Assembly (NCBI GenBank): GCA_016935035.1
Contig: JAFGRR010000195.1
Coordinates: 1-9,114, forward strand
DNA from: Phycisphaerae bacterium
GTDB lineage: Bacteria; Planctomycetota; Phycisphaerae; UBA1845; Fen-1342
Direction: 5' to 3'
DNA: 9,114 bases
The position numbers were made by a program, and so were the translations under genes. Positions 1 to 6,515 of this stretch are shown one piece after another (positions within the stretch are counted from its first letter, which is position 1; every line of letters starts with the position of its first letter). The notes under the pieces are model-generated. The model was not told the DNA's origin. It searched no databases and saw only the letters and a program-made list of their open reading frames with translations.

Positions 1-765
1 ACGGTCGTGACAGCGTGCGCCTCGGCGGGAAACGCCATGGGCGACGCGTTCAATGCCATCCGCTATGGCATGGTCGATCTGGTCATTACGGGTGGAGTCG
101 AGGCGGCGGTTACGCCACTCGGCGTGGCGGCCTTCGCCGCCATGAAGGCGCTCAGTACGCGCAACGACGATCCCACCCGCGCGTCACGGCCGTTTGACAA
201 GGACCGTGATGGTTTCGTCCTCAGCGAAGGCGCCGGCCTGCTCATGTTCGAAGATTACGAGCGTGCCAAGGCACGCGGCGCGCGCATCTACGGCGAGATC
301 ATCGGCTACGGCGCGACCGCCGACGCGAATGACATGGTGCAGCCAGACCCGACGGGCTCCGGCGCAAAACGCGCCATGGCGGTCGCCATTCGCGATGCCG
401 ACCTTAATCCCGAAGATGTCGACTACATAAACGCGCACGGCACGAGCACAATGCTCAACGATGTCTCCGAGACCAAGGCCATCAAGGCCGTCTTCGGACC
501 GTACGCACACAAGGTCGCCATCAGCAGCACCAAGAGCATGACCGGCCATATGCTGGGTGCCACGGGCGGCTTTGAGGCCATCGCCACCATTCTGGCCCTG
601 CGCAACAAGGTCATCCCCCCGACGATCAATCTGGACAATCCGGATCCCGAGTGCGATCTCGACTACGTCCCGCACGAGGCCCGCGACGCCGACGTCAAGG
701 TCGGCATGAGCAACTCATTCGGCTTCGGCGGCCACAACGCCTGCGTCGTCTTCCGCCGCGTGTAG
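1..765 (+). CDS. fabF: FabF, beta-ketoacyl-ACP synthase II (C-terminal part; 5' end outside window)
   Basis: Elongating condensing enzyme of type II fatty-acid synthesis. It joins malonyl-ACP to a growing acyl-ACP in the cytoplasm. The reading frame is open from base 1, giving 254 residues plus a TAG stop; FabF is usually about 410 residues, so roughly 155 are missing upstream. The Cys-His-His triad is intact. The nucleophilic Cys is in TACASAG (codon 16-18), the first His in INAHGTST (436-438) and the second His in KSMTGHMLGA (547-549), with the conserved Lys of that motif at 532-534. The glycine-rich C-terminal loop NSFGFGGHNACVVF, which carries the gating Phe, is also present. FabF is more likely than FabB because of the GDAF, PFDKDRDGFVLSEGAG and NSFGFGGHN signatures. 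The gene runs towards the minus-strand glycosyltransferases (convergent). No acyl carrier protein or other fab gene is visible, but one could lie upstream. Identification of the family is secure. Confidence 0.95.
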   Translation, partial: TVVTACASAGNAMGDAFNAIRYGMVDLVITGGVEAAVTPLGVAAFAAMKALSTRNDDPTRASRPFDKDRDGFVLSEGAGLLMFEDYERAKARGARIYGEIIGYGATADANDMVQPDPTGSGAKRAMAVAIRDADLNPEDVDYINAHGTSTMLNDVSETKAIKAVFGPYAHKVAISSTKSMTGHMLGATGGFEAIATILALRNKVIPPTINLDNPDPECDLDYVPHEARDADVKVGMSNSFGFGGHNACVVFRRV

Positions 766-887
766 CGCGATCCCAACGCCCGTGTAGCGTAACGCCTCCA
801 TGCCTGACGTCTGTGGCGACTGACGCTTCGTCGGCTGTGTTCAATGGCCGAATGGACCATGTCACGCCCGACGCCACACGCCTGCTA
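766..887. other. Intergenic spacer between convergent fabF and GT87 gene
   Basis: About 120 bases with no convincing ORF, promoter or RNA gene. There is a short direct repeat (CGTGTAGCG at the fabF stop and again near 782) and a weak 4-bp hairpin around 822-832. Neither looks functional. The only clear structure is the hairpin that follows at 888-909. Confidence 0.6.
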
Positions 888-909
888 AACCAGCCCTATT
901 CGGCTGGTT
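888..909. terminator. Perfect 8-bp hairpin over the stop codon of the minus-strand GT87 gene
   Basis: AACCAGCC (888-895), loop CTATTC, then GGCTGGTT (902-909) form a perfect inverted repeat between two convergent genes. The loop contains the TAG stop of the minus-strand gene. On the minus strand the right-hand arm is followed by only a short T tract, and on the plus strand there is none. An intrinsic terminator is therefore plausible but not textbook. Its position fits a bidirectional transcript end. Confidence 0.45.
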
Positions 910-2152
910 CGAGTCTCGATAGGGAATCCTCGCCACGCGATGCGGAGTTCGCTCGGATCAGCATTGCCGCCAGCAGGATCAGAATCAGCAGGTGCACACC
1001 GTACAGCCGCGCCGTCGGCACGATCCACACGGCCATACCCAACATCCAGATCACGAGGCCGGCAACACCGAGGCGCCGGCGCGGTGAATGCCGATCAAGC
1101 GCGCACGCCGCCAACGGAACCAGTGCCGGCAACGCCCAGACGAGGTAATACTGCCGCAGCAGCGGCGAGAAGACGAGCATCGCCAGTGCGTACAACGCAC
1201 CCTCGCCGCGAAGATCGCTCAACGTGAGTGCTGTTGCCGGCCGGCGTGTCGCCACAACCAGCGACACAAACAAACCGACGGCGACCACGGAGGCCATTCG
1301 CCGGATCGTCTCCTCCGACGCATTCAGCGGCTGCCACGGCACGCGGTGCGGGTGCTCGGACCACATCAGCCGCGACAGCACGGCCGCGATCGACTGGTTG
1401 CGGTGGTCGATGAAGTGCGCACGCAGCGTCGGGTCGGTCATGCCCTCGGCGGCGGCGCCATGCACATTGTGCTGCCACCACCCCTGATGGTAGGCGACGG
1501 TCTTCTGTGGCCCGAACACGATCAGACAGGGCAATACGGCCACAGCGACCATCGTCGCGACGAGACTCGCACAGCTTGCCCACCGCCGCTTCAGCAGCAG
1601 CCAGATCAGGAACACGCCTGGCAGCAGCTTGACGACCGTCGCCAGGCCGAGCATGAGTCCGGCCTTGCGGTGGCGTCCGTCGGCCACGGCGTCCACGCCG
1701 CCCGCTACGAGGGCAAGGATTAGGAAGCTGAGTTGGTTGAAGCGAGCCGCCTCATAGATTGCTGGCAACGCGGCCACGATGGCGACCACCATGATCGCCA
1801 CGGCAGGGGGACCTGTTGGCCCGTGCCAGCGATACAGAACGCGGACGGTGTAGGCGAGTGCGAGGACCTGCATCACCGCCCATAGGCAAGCGGCCGGCAC
1901 GCCGCCGGCGGCCGTCAGCGGTGCCAGCATCAGCGGCACACACGGCAGATAGAAGGGCAACTGCCGCTGGGCGTATCGATCTTGGCCGGCAAGCACTGGG
2001 TTGAGTTCGCCGTGCTCCCAGACATAGCGTGCGTCGAGGTAGAAGTGGTGGAAGTCGTAGCGCATCCGCAGGCCGCGCGACAGCGTGATCGCTCCGACCG
2101 CCAGCAGCAGCGTAAGGAGCAGGACCCACGACCAGCGCGTCTGGCGATCCAT
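896..2152 (-). CDS. GT87/DUF2029-family integral membrane glycosyltransferase (downstream paralogue)
   Basis: Predicted polytopic membrane protein of 418 residues with about ten hydrophobic segments. It resembles the GT87 (DUF2029) family, whose known members are PimE-like polyprenyl-phosphate-mannose-dependent enzymes working on the outer face of the membrane. TM1 spans about residues 8-25. It is followed by an external loop with Asp33 in RYDFHHFYLDAR, where the GT-C family usually has its catalytic acid. Other landmarks are RFNQLSFLIL (137-146), VKLLPGVFLIWLLLKRRW (174-191) and RNQS (251-254), all shared with the gene just upstream. I chose the ATG at 2152 because it lies one base after the upstream stop (TAGCATG) and has a modest AGAGA ribosome-binding site. 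A start at 2179 would add nine basic residues, overlap the upstream gene and lack a visible site. Sugar donor and acceptor cannot be read from the sequence. A role in envelope glycan assembly is inferred. Confidence 0.8.
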   Translation of the reverse strand: MDRQTRWSWVLLLTLLLAVGAITLSRGLRMRYDFHHFYLDARYVWEHGELNPVLAGQDRYAQRQLPFYLPCVPLMLAPLTAAGGVPAACLWAVMQVLALAYTVRVLYRWHGPTGPPAVAIMVVAIVAALPAIYEAARFNQLSFLILALVAGGVDAVADGRHRKAGLMLGLATVVKLLPGVFLIWLLLKRRWASCASLVATMVAVAVLPCLIVFGPQKTVAYHQGWWQHNVHGAAAEGMTDPTLRAHFIDHRNQSIAAVLSRLMWSEHPHRVPWQPLNASEETIRRMASVVAVGLFVSLVVATRRPATALTLSDLRGEGALYALAMLVFSPLLRQYYLVWALPALVPLAACALDRHSPRRRLGVAGLVIWMLGMAVWIVPTARLYGVHLLILILLAAMLIRANSASRGEDSLSRLEPAE

Positions 2153-2153
2153 G

Positions 2154-3524
2154 CTACGTCTCTGCCTGGTCGGCCGCATGTCGGGTAGCGAACGGATCTG
2201 ACGGTATAGCGCGCGGGTTGCGCCAGAGCCACAGCAAGGCCGCGACCAGCGGCAGTCCGAGCATCATCGTCGCCGCCAGAATGATACCGCCGGCCTCAAC
2301 CGGCTGGAGATTCCCCTGGCGGACCAGAATGATAACCGCGATGTCGGTGAGTGCGACCAGCGCCACGCCGGCCTGGGCCAGGCGTGACCACCAGCCGCGC
2401 GGGCCGGCGTAATGCAGTGCCGCCGCCAGCACCGAGATGGCCGGCAGTGACATGACGACGTGGTAACGCCGCATCACCGGCATCAGCCACAGCATCGCCA
2501 GTGTGAACAGGGCCCATTCGAAGCGCAGTTGCCAGTCATTAAGCGCGCTCGCCGGCCGGCGCGCCAGCCACACGAGACCAAGCACGAGCGCGGCGGCGAG
2601 TGCCGTGTGCAGCATGGCCACCGTGCCCAGCGGCAGGTTGGCGATGTTGATGAAGCGCTGTTGCGGATCATCGTGCCAGCGCGGGTCGTTGTACCACGTC
2701 GTGCTGATGTTAGTCTGGTGCAACCACCGGCACAGAACGGCGCCGCTGGCCTGGTTTCGCCAGTCCATCTCGCGCTGCGACAGGATCAGGTGTCTGTGCG
2801 AGCCGCTGATCGCCGTCTGCGCCCAGGTTGCGTAGTGCTCGCTGGCCAACTTGGGGCCGAAGACAATAGCGTCCGCGACCGGGCCGGCCAGCATGATGGT
2901 CAGCAGCGCGATCGCAACCACGCGGAACTGCCGCTTGAGCACGAACCAACCCAGCACGACGATCGGCGTGAGCTTCAGGATTGTCGCGATGCCGAGCCAA
3001 AAGCCGGCGGGCGTGTGCTGTCCGCGCCGCCATAGCACATACGACGCCACCAACAGCAGCAGCGTGAAGTTATTGATCTGGTTGAGCCGAAATTCCCACC
3101 ACCACGCCGGCAGAAGCAAGAGAAACGGCAGCAATTGCACCACCGGCCAGTCCCTGGGCGGCAGGCCCATCATGTTGCGGGCGATCAGCCGTACGCACGC
3201 CAGCATCGCCACCACGTTCAGTGTTAGCCAGGCGAGGCCGGCGTACTCGCCCGGCAGCCACGCGAACAGCGTCATGATGCGCCCAACGCAGGGCGGATAC
3301 CATTCGATCGTGCCGCGGCGTTCGATCTGACCATTCGGCAGGCGGTCGTAGCCCGGGTCGGTGGTTCCGTGCACGAGCAACACGCGGCCGGCCTTGTAGA
3401 AGTACTCGAAATCCGGGCCAAGCTTTCTGGCCGGCTCGATGCCGGCTATGAACAGTCCCACCGCCAGCATCGCGAAGGTTGCCAGACACGTCCAACGGAT
3501 CCAGGTGGGGGCTAGCTTGGGCAT
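2154..3524 (-). CDS. GT87/DUF2029-family integral membrane glycosyltransferase (upstream paralogue)
   Basis: Predicted membrane glycosyltransferase of 456 residues, first gene of a two-gene transcript. TM1 covers about residues 10-28. The following external loop carries the candidate catalytic Asp38 in PDFEYFYKAGR. Further family landmarks are WYPP (75-78), WEFRLNQINNFTLLLL (143-158), ILKLTPIVVLGWFVLKRQF (182-200), IVFGP (220-224) and RNQAS (256-260), with more membrane helices to about residue 434. The same landmarks occur in the same order in the next gene, so the two are tandem paralogues. I chose the ATG at 3524 because it starts just before TM1 and a promoter-like element places the transcript start near 3579. 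The longer ORF start at 3575 would leave almost no leader. No strong ribosome-binding site is visible at 3524. The last 15-20 residues are polar and probably cytoplasmic. Donor and acceptor are unknown. Confidence 0.8.
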   Translation of the reverse strand: MPKLAPTWIRWTCLATFAMLAVGLFIAGIEPARKLGPDFEYFYKAGRVLLVHGTTDPGYDRLPNGQIERRGTIEWYPPCVGRIMTLFAWLPGEYAGLAWLTLNVVAMLACVRLIARNMMGLPPRDWPVVQLLPFLLLLPAWWWEFRLNQINNFTLLLLVASYVLWRRGQHTPAGFWLGIATILKLTPIVVLGWFVLKRQFRVVAIALLTIMLAGPVADAIVFGPKLASEHYATWAQTAISGSHRHLILSQREMDWRNQASGAVLCRWLHQTNISTTWYNDPRWHDDPQQRFINIANLPLGTVAMLHTALAAALVLGLVWLARRPASALNDWQLRFEWALFTLAMLWLMPVMRRYHVVMSLPAISVLAAALHYAGPRGWWSRLAQAGVALVALTDIAVIILVRQGNLQPVEAGGIILAATMMLGLPLVAALLWLWRNPRAIPSDPFATRHAADQAET

Positions 3525-3585
3525 GACGCGTATGTTACTCGGGCTTAACCAGCCGGCGGGACGCACTGCACACATAGTGGTCGGG

Positions 3586-3614
3586 ATTCTACGAGCGTCG
3601 CATAGCTCTCACAA
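3586..3614 (-). promoter_or_regulatory. Sigma-70-like promoter for the GT87 gene pair
   Basis: On the minus strand, TTGTGA (3609-3614, -35) is followed by exactly 17 bases and then TAGAAT (3586-3591, -10; five of six matches to TATAAT). Transcription would start near 3579, giving a leader of about 55 bases to the ATG at 3524. It lies between aroB and the GT87 pair, so the pair probably has its own promoter. Found by eye. Confidence 0.5.
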
Positions 3615-3625
3615 CCGGCCATGCG

Positions 3626-3647
3626 GCCCGTGGCAGGCAGCCAGGGC
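3626..3647. repeat. Imperfect inverted repeat in the aroB-GT87 gap
   Basis: On the minus strand GCCCTGGC, a 5-base loop and GCCACGGGC pair as an 8-bp stem with one bulged C. It lies about 50 bases after the aroB stop and just before the GT87 promoter. It has no T tract, so intrinsic termination is not supported. It could mark the end of the aroB transcript or be chance in GC-rich DNA. Confidence 0.3.
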
Positions 3648-3697
3648 ATAAAGTATTGTTCCAACTGACAGGCGTGATCCCGTCGCGCGCCTATTCA

Positions 3698-4774
3698 TCA
3701 GCGGCTGATTCGCGCGATCGCGGCGTCGAACTCGGCGTCGGTGACGTCGCTGACGCGTACAGGCTCACCAAGTCCCCTCAGCAGCACGTAGTTCATCATT
3801 CCGCCGACATTCTTCTTGTCCATCTGGCAGGCATCGCGCAGGTCTTCGGCGGGCAGATCCTTAGGCAGATGCATGGGTAGGCCGAGTTGCTCCAGCAAGT
3901 GGCGGATTCGCCCGGCCGTGCCGGCGTCGAGCCGCCCGCGCCGCTCGGCGATCTCGTTCTCGGCCACCATGCCCAGGGCGACACACTCGCCATGGCGCAG
4001 CTCGTACTCGCACAGCAGTTCAATGGCGTGGCCTATCGTATGGCCGTGGTTGAGGATAGCGCGCACATTCCGCTCACGCTCGTCCTGGCCGACTACGTCG
4101 GCCTTGATCTCGCAGTTGCGCGCGATCAGGTCGGCGATGACATCGGGGGCATGGCTGAGGATCTCTGTGGCGTGGTCCTCGTGCCAAGTCAGGAACGCGG
4201 GGGCGCGGATGGCGGCGTGTTTGACGCTCTCGCCCAGCCCGGCGACGAAATCCCGCTGATCGAGGGTCGCCAGAAAATCGGTATCGATGATGACGGCGCT
4301 GGGCTGATGGAACGCTCCGACGAGGTTCTTGCCGGCGGGGAGGTTGATGGCGGTCTTGCCGCCGACCGAGGCATCGACCGCCGCCTCGGTGGTCGTTGGC
4401 ACTTGGATGAAGCGGATGCCGCGCAGCCAGGTGGCGGCGACGAACCCGCCCAGGTCGCCGGCCACACCGCCGCCGAGCGTGATGATGAGGTCGTTGCGTT
4501 CGAGCCGGGCGTCGGCCACCCCGTCGAGGAGCTTGGAGTAGACGCCGAGCGACTTGCTCTGCTCGCCCCGTGGGAAGGTCAGGACGGCTGTTGGCAGGCC
4601 AATCACGCTGCTGAGGGTGTCAAGGTGGAGGTTGGCGACGTACTCGTCGGCGATGACGAGCGTTTTGCTAACACCCGATAATTTCTGTATTTGCGCCGCG
4701 ATTCCAGCCCTGGCGCCGCTGCCGATGCTGATTGGGCACTCTCGCTCGCCGACGATCAGTGGCACTGTTCGCAT
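3698..4774 (-). CDS. aroB: AroB, 3-dehydroquinate synthase
   Basis: Converts DAHP (3-deoxy-D-arabino-heptulosonate 7-phosphate) to 3-dehydroquinate, the second step of the shikimate pathway to chorismate. It is cytoplasmic and depends on NAD+ and a divalent metal. The protein has 358 residues, the normal length. The NAD-binding GGGVAGDLGG lies at about 101-110, followed by VDASVGGKTAIN and GKNLVGAFHQP. The expected metal ligands are Glu182 (AGLGESVKH), His245 (LNHGHTIGH) and His261 (RHGECVALGM). The RxxLNxGHTxGH arrangement and the later MDKKN segment fit true dehydroquinate synthase rather than other sugar-phosphate cyclases. I chose the ATG at 4774 because a GAGGG ribosome-binding site lies five bases upstream; the TTG at 4777 is too close to it. 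An oddity is PTTTEAAVDASVGG, where many homologues have PTTLLAQVD. The gene is divergent from folC. Confidence 0.96.
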   Translation of the reverse strand: MRTVPLIVGERECPISIGSGARAGIAAQIQKLSGVSKTLVIADEYVANLHLDTLSSVIGLPTAVLTFPRGEQSKSLGVYSKLLDGVADARLERNDLIITLGGGVAGDLGGFVAATWLRGIRFIQVPTTTEAAVDASVGGKTAINLPAGKNLVGAFHQPSAVIIDTDFLATLDQRDFVAGLGESVKHAAIRAPAFLTWHEDHATEILSHAPDVIADLIARNCEIKADVVGQDERERNVRAILNHGHTIGHAIELLCEYELRHGECVALGMVAENEIAERRGRLDAGTAGRIRHLLEQLGLPMHLPKDLPAEDLRDACQMDKKNVGGMMNYVLLRGLGEPVRVSDVTDAEFDAAIARISR

Positions 4775-4826
4775 CAAGACCCTCGAAATATCGGGTTTAG
4801 CCGCACCGAATCGCCTGTTGTTGCGT

Positions 4827-4855
4827 AGTGTAGCGTATAGGAGCGATCACGCCAG
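4827..4855 (-). promoter_or_regulatory. Weak candidate promoter for aroB
   Basis: Minus-strand CTGGCG (4850-4855) and TACACT (4827-4832) are 17 bases apart, which would start transcription near 4820 with a leader of about 45 bases. Only three and four of six bases match consensus. It is listed because aroB is divergent from folC and must have a promoter in this gap. Confidence 0.2.
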
Positions 4856-5017
4856 GTAGTTGGTTGGGGGCTGGTAGTCCGCCAGGACGGTGCGTGATTG
4901 GCGAACAGCCGGTGCGCTGATGATCGCTAAGGCTAGTTCTCGTAATCGCTTACGAGCAATGTCGCCCGTTGTCGGCTCCTTGACGGTTTCTAGGATTTCT
5001 GGTACGCTTACCGCCAT
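4847..5017 (-). CDS. Possible small hypothetical protein (56 aa), divergent to folC
   Basis: Minus-strand reading frame starting MAVSVPEILETVK and ending VLADYQPPTNYLA, with a basic, helix-like middle (DIARKRLRELALAI). I do not recognise the family. In its favour, the sequence looks protein-like, the last third favours G/C at third codon positions like the neighbours, and it would fill most of an otherwise empty gap just upstream of aroB. Against it, there is no visible ribosome-binding site, the first part has only about half G/C at third positions, and the frame covers the likely folC promoter. Its ATG shares the CCATGG palindrome with the folC ATG on the other strand. A TTG at 5089 would extend it to 80 residues. 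It may well be chance. Confidence 0.28.
   Translation of the reverse strand: MAVSVPEILETVKEPTTGDIARKRLRELALAIISAPAVRQSRTVLADYQPPTNYLA
4939..4956. promoter_or_regulatory. Perfect 7-bp palindrome in the aroB-folC divergent gap
   Basis: CTCGTAA (4939-4945), TCGC spacer, TTACGAG (4950-4956). It lies between the candidate folC promoter (from 4980) and the candidate aroB promoter (to 4855), a position suited to a repressor or activator site. No regulator is known for it. It could also be a hairpin in the possible small mRNA. Confidence 0.3.
4980..5008 (+). promoter_or_regulatory. Candidate folC promoter placing the transcript start at the ATG
   Basis: TTGACG (4980-4985; five of six matches to the -35 consensus), a 17-base spacer, then TACGCT (5003-5008; a weak -10). 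The expected start point is about 5015, directly at the folC ATG (5016). This would give a leaderless or nearly leaderless mRNA and agrees with the lack of a ribosome-binding site. Found by eye. Confidence 0.35.
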
Positions 5018-6449
5018 GGCAAAGACACTAACGAAGCGCAGCTCCGTTCCGAAACGGACCAAGACCAGCTCACCGCGCAAGCCGGCCAAGGCTACCGGAC
5101 GGTCTGGCGCGATTCGGACGTATCATGCTGCCCTGACGTTCCTGAACGGTCGCACGAACTACGAACGGATGCTGCGGCCGGGATACAATCACGCTAATTT
5201 CAATCTCTCCAGGATGTTACGGCTTTTGGCCGGGCTTGGCAATCCGCACAAGCACCTGCAGGCCGTTCACGTGGCGGGCACCAAGGGCAAGGGCTCGACC
5301 TGTCACATGGCGGCGTCGATGTTGCAGCAGGCGGGCTACAAGGTCGGTCTGTACACGTCTCCGCACCTGATCGACCTGCGGGAGCGCATCGCCATCAACG
5401 GCAAACTCATCAGCGAGGCCGAGTTCACGCGTCTGATCGCAAAGGTCGCACAGGCGGTCAAGCGGATCGAGAAGCACGGTCCGACCTACTTCGATATCCT
5501 GACCGCCGTTGCCTTCATGTACTTCGTGGATCAGGGCGTGGACATCGCGGTCATTGAGACCGGGTTGGGTGGCCGATTGGATTCGACCAACGTGCTCAAG
5601 CCGATGGTCTGCGGCATCACCAGCATCAGTTACGACCACATGGCGCAGCTCGGCTCGACGCTGGAGAAGATCGCGGAGGAAAAGGCCGGCATCTTCAAGC
5701 CGGGCGTGCCCGTGGTGAGTTCGCCGCAATTGCCGGCGGTCAAGCGGGTGTTGCGGGCGGCTGCGGCGCGTGTTGGTTGCCCGTTGCGGATCATTGGCGA
5801 CGACGTTGAGTTCAGCCACCGGTTTGAGTCATCTCGGACCAGCGGGCCACAGAACCGGGTCTGCATGGCAACTCCGACGACGCGATTCGATCACCTGCCG
5901 GTGCCGCTTTACGGTGAGCATCAGGCACATAACTGCGGTGTGGCCCTGGGTTTAATCGATTCGCTGCGCGAGGGCGGCGCGGCTATCACGGTGCAGGATG
6001 CTATCGACGGTCTGGCGCGGGTCCGCGTCGAGGGGCGGCTGGAGACCATCCGGGAGCTGCCCCTCACAGTCGTGGATTCGGCGCACAACGGCGCCAGTAT
6101 CGCCGCCCTGATGCGTGCGATCGGCCAGAGCTTCAATTACGACTCAATGGTCGTGATCTTTGGCTGCTCGGCCGACAAGGACATCGATGGCATGCTCAAC
6201 CAGCTTCGCCTGGGGGCTGACAAGGTGATCTTTACCGGGATCGGCAACCCGCGTTCGGCGGACCCGCTTGAGTTGCATGCCCGCTTCCAGGAAATGACAC
6301 AAAAGATGGCCCAGGTGACCCCGACGTTGCCTGAGGCCTACCGCATTGCGCGGAACTGCGTGACGCGCGAGGACCTCATCTGCATCACCGGGTCGGTGTA
6401 CTTGGTCGGTGAGGCCAAAGTGATGGCGGCCCAGGGGCAACTTGAGTAA
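5016..6449 (+). CDS. folC: FolC, folylpolyglutamate synthase / dihydrofolate synthase
   Basis: ATP-dependent Mur-ligase-family enzyme that adds glutamate to dihydropteroate and/or folates. It has 477 residues from the chosen ATG, somewhat longer than usual (about 420-450) because of a basic N-terminal tail. Visible motifs are the P-loop GTKGKGST (88-95), TSPHL (114-118), ETGLGGRLDSTN (181-192), the SYDH segment (205-208), EEKAGIFKPG (221-230, whose Lys223 is probably the carbamylated lysine), EHQAHN (301-306), VEGRLE (338-343) and DSAHN (354-358). Residues 1-33 are rich in Lys, Arg, Ser and Thr and precede the FolC core, which begins near IRTYHAALTFL. The ATG at 5016 is the start closest to the core. 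Upstream in-frame ATGs at 4890, 4920 and 4959 would add sequence that does not look like the family. No ribosome-binding site is visible. The gene is divergent from aroB and convergent with the neu operon. Whether it has one or both activities cannot be told. Confidence 0.94.
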   Translation: MAKTLTKRSSVPKRTKTSSPRKPAKATGRSGAIRTYHAALTFLNGRTNYERMLRPGYNHANFNLSRMLRLLAGLGNPHKHLQAVHVAGTKGKGSTCHMAASMLQQAGYKVGLYTSPHLIDLRERIAINGKLISEAEFTRLIAKVAQAVKRIEKHGPTYFDILTAVAFMYFVDQGVDIAVIETGLGGRLDSTNVLKPMVCGITSISYDHMAQLGSTLEKIAEEKAGIFKPGVPVVSSPQLPAVKRVLRAAAARVGCPLRIIGDDVEFSHRFESSRTSGPQNRVCMATPTTRFDHLPVPLYGEHQAHNCGVALGLIDSLREGGAAITVQDAIDGLARVRVEGRLETIRELPLTVVDSAHNGASIAALMRAIGQSFNYDSMVVIFGCSADKDIDGMLNQLRLGADKVIFTGIGNPRSADPLELHARFQEMTQKMAQVTPTLPEAYRIARNCVTREDLICITGSVYLVGEAKVMAAQGQLE

Positions 6450-6475
6450 TCTATCTATCGCCGAAACATGAACTT

Positions 6476-6500
6476 ACGCCGGTCCTGATCGGGCCGGTGT
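6476..6500 (+). terminator. Probable folC terminator hairpin
   Basis: ACGCCGGTCC and GGGCCGGTGT pair over 10 positions (eight Watson-Crick, two G-U) around the loop TGATC. On the plus strand the stem ends in GTTT, a short T tract. It starts 27 bases after the folC stop and ends 16 bases before the end of convergent neuB. It may stop transcription from both sides, but the T tract favours the plus strand. Confidence 0.55.
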
Positions 6501-6515
6501 TTCCGTGCGCGGCTG

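Noticed and set aside
184..675. Long minus-strand frame (163 codons) opposite fabF
   Set aside because: It lies wholly antisense to an intact FabF with all catalytic motifs. It is a frame shadow caused by GC-rich third positions.
902..920. TGGTTCGAGTCTCG resembles the T-arm of a tRNA
   Set aside because: The five bases before and after the TTCGAGT loop do not pair, no acceptor, D or anticodon stems can be drawn around it, and the stretch codes for the C-terminus of the GT87 gene on the minus strand.
896..2179. Longer start at 2179 for the downstream GT87 gene
   Set aside because: It would overlap the upstream gene by 26 bases, adds only a short arginine-rich tail and has no ribosome-binding site. 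The ATG at 2152, directly after the upstream stop, fits better.
3887..4681. Long plus-strand frame (264 codons) opposite aroB
   Set aside because: AroB on the other strand is complete with all motifs. The antisense product is rich in Gly, Asp, Val and Ala and has no recognisable domain, typical of a shadow frame.
4890..5015. Upstream in-frame extension of folC from 4890
   Set aside because: The added 42 residues do not resemble FolC, and the extension would cover the best candidate promoter. The ATG at 5016 is preferred.
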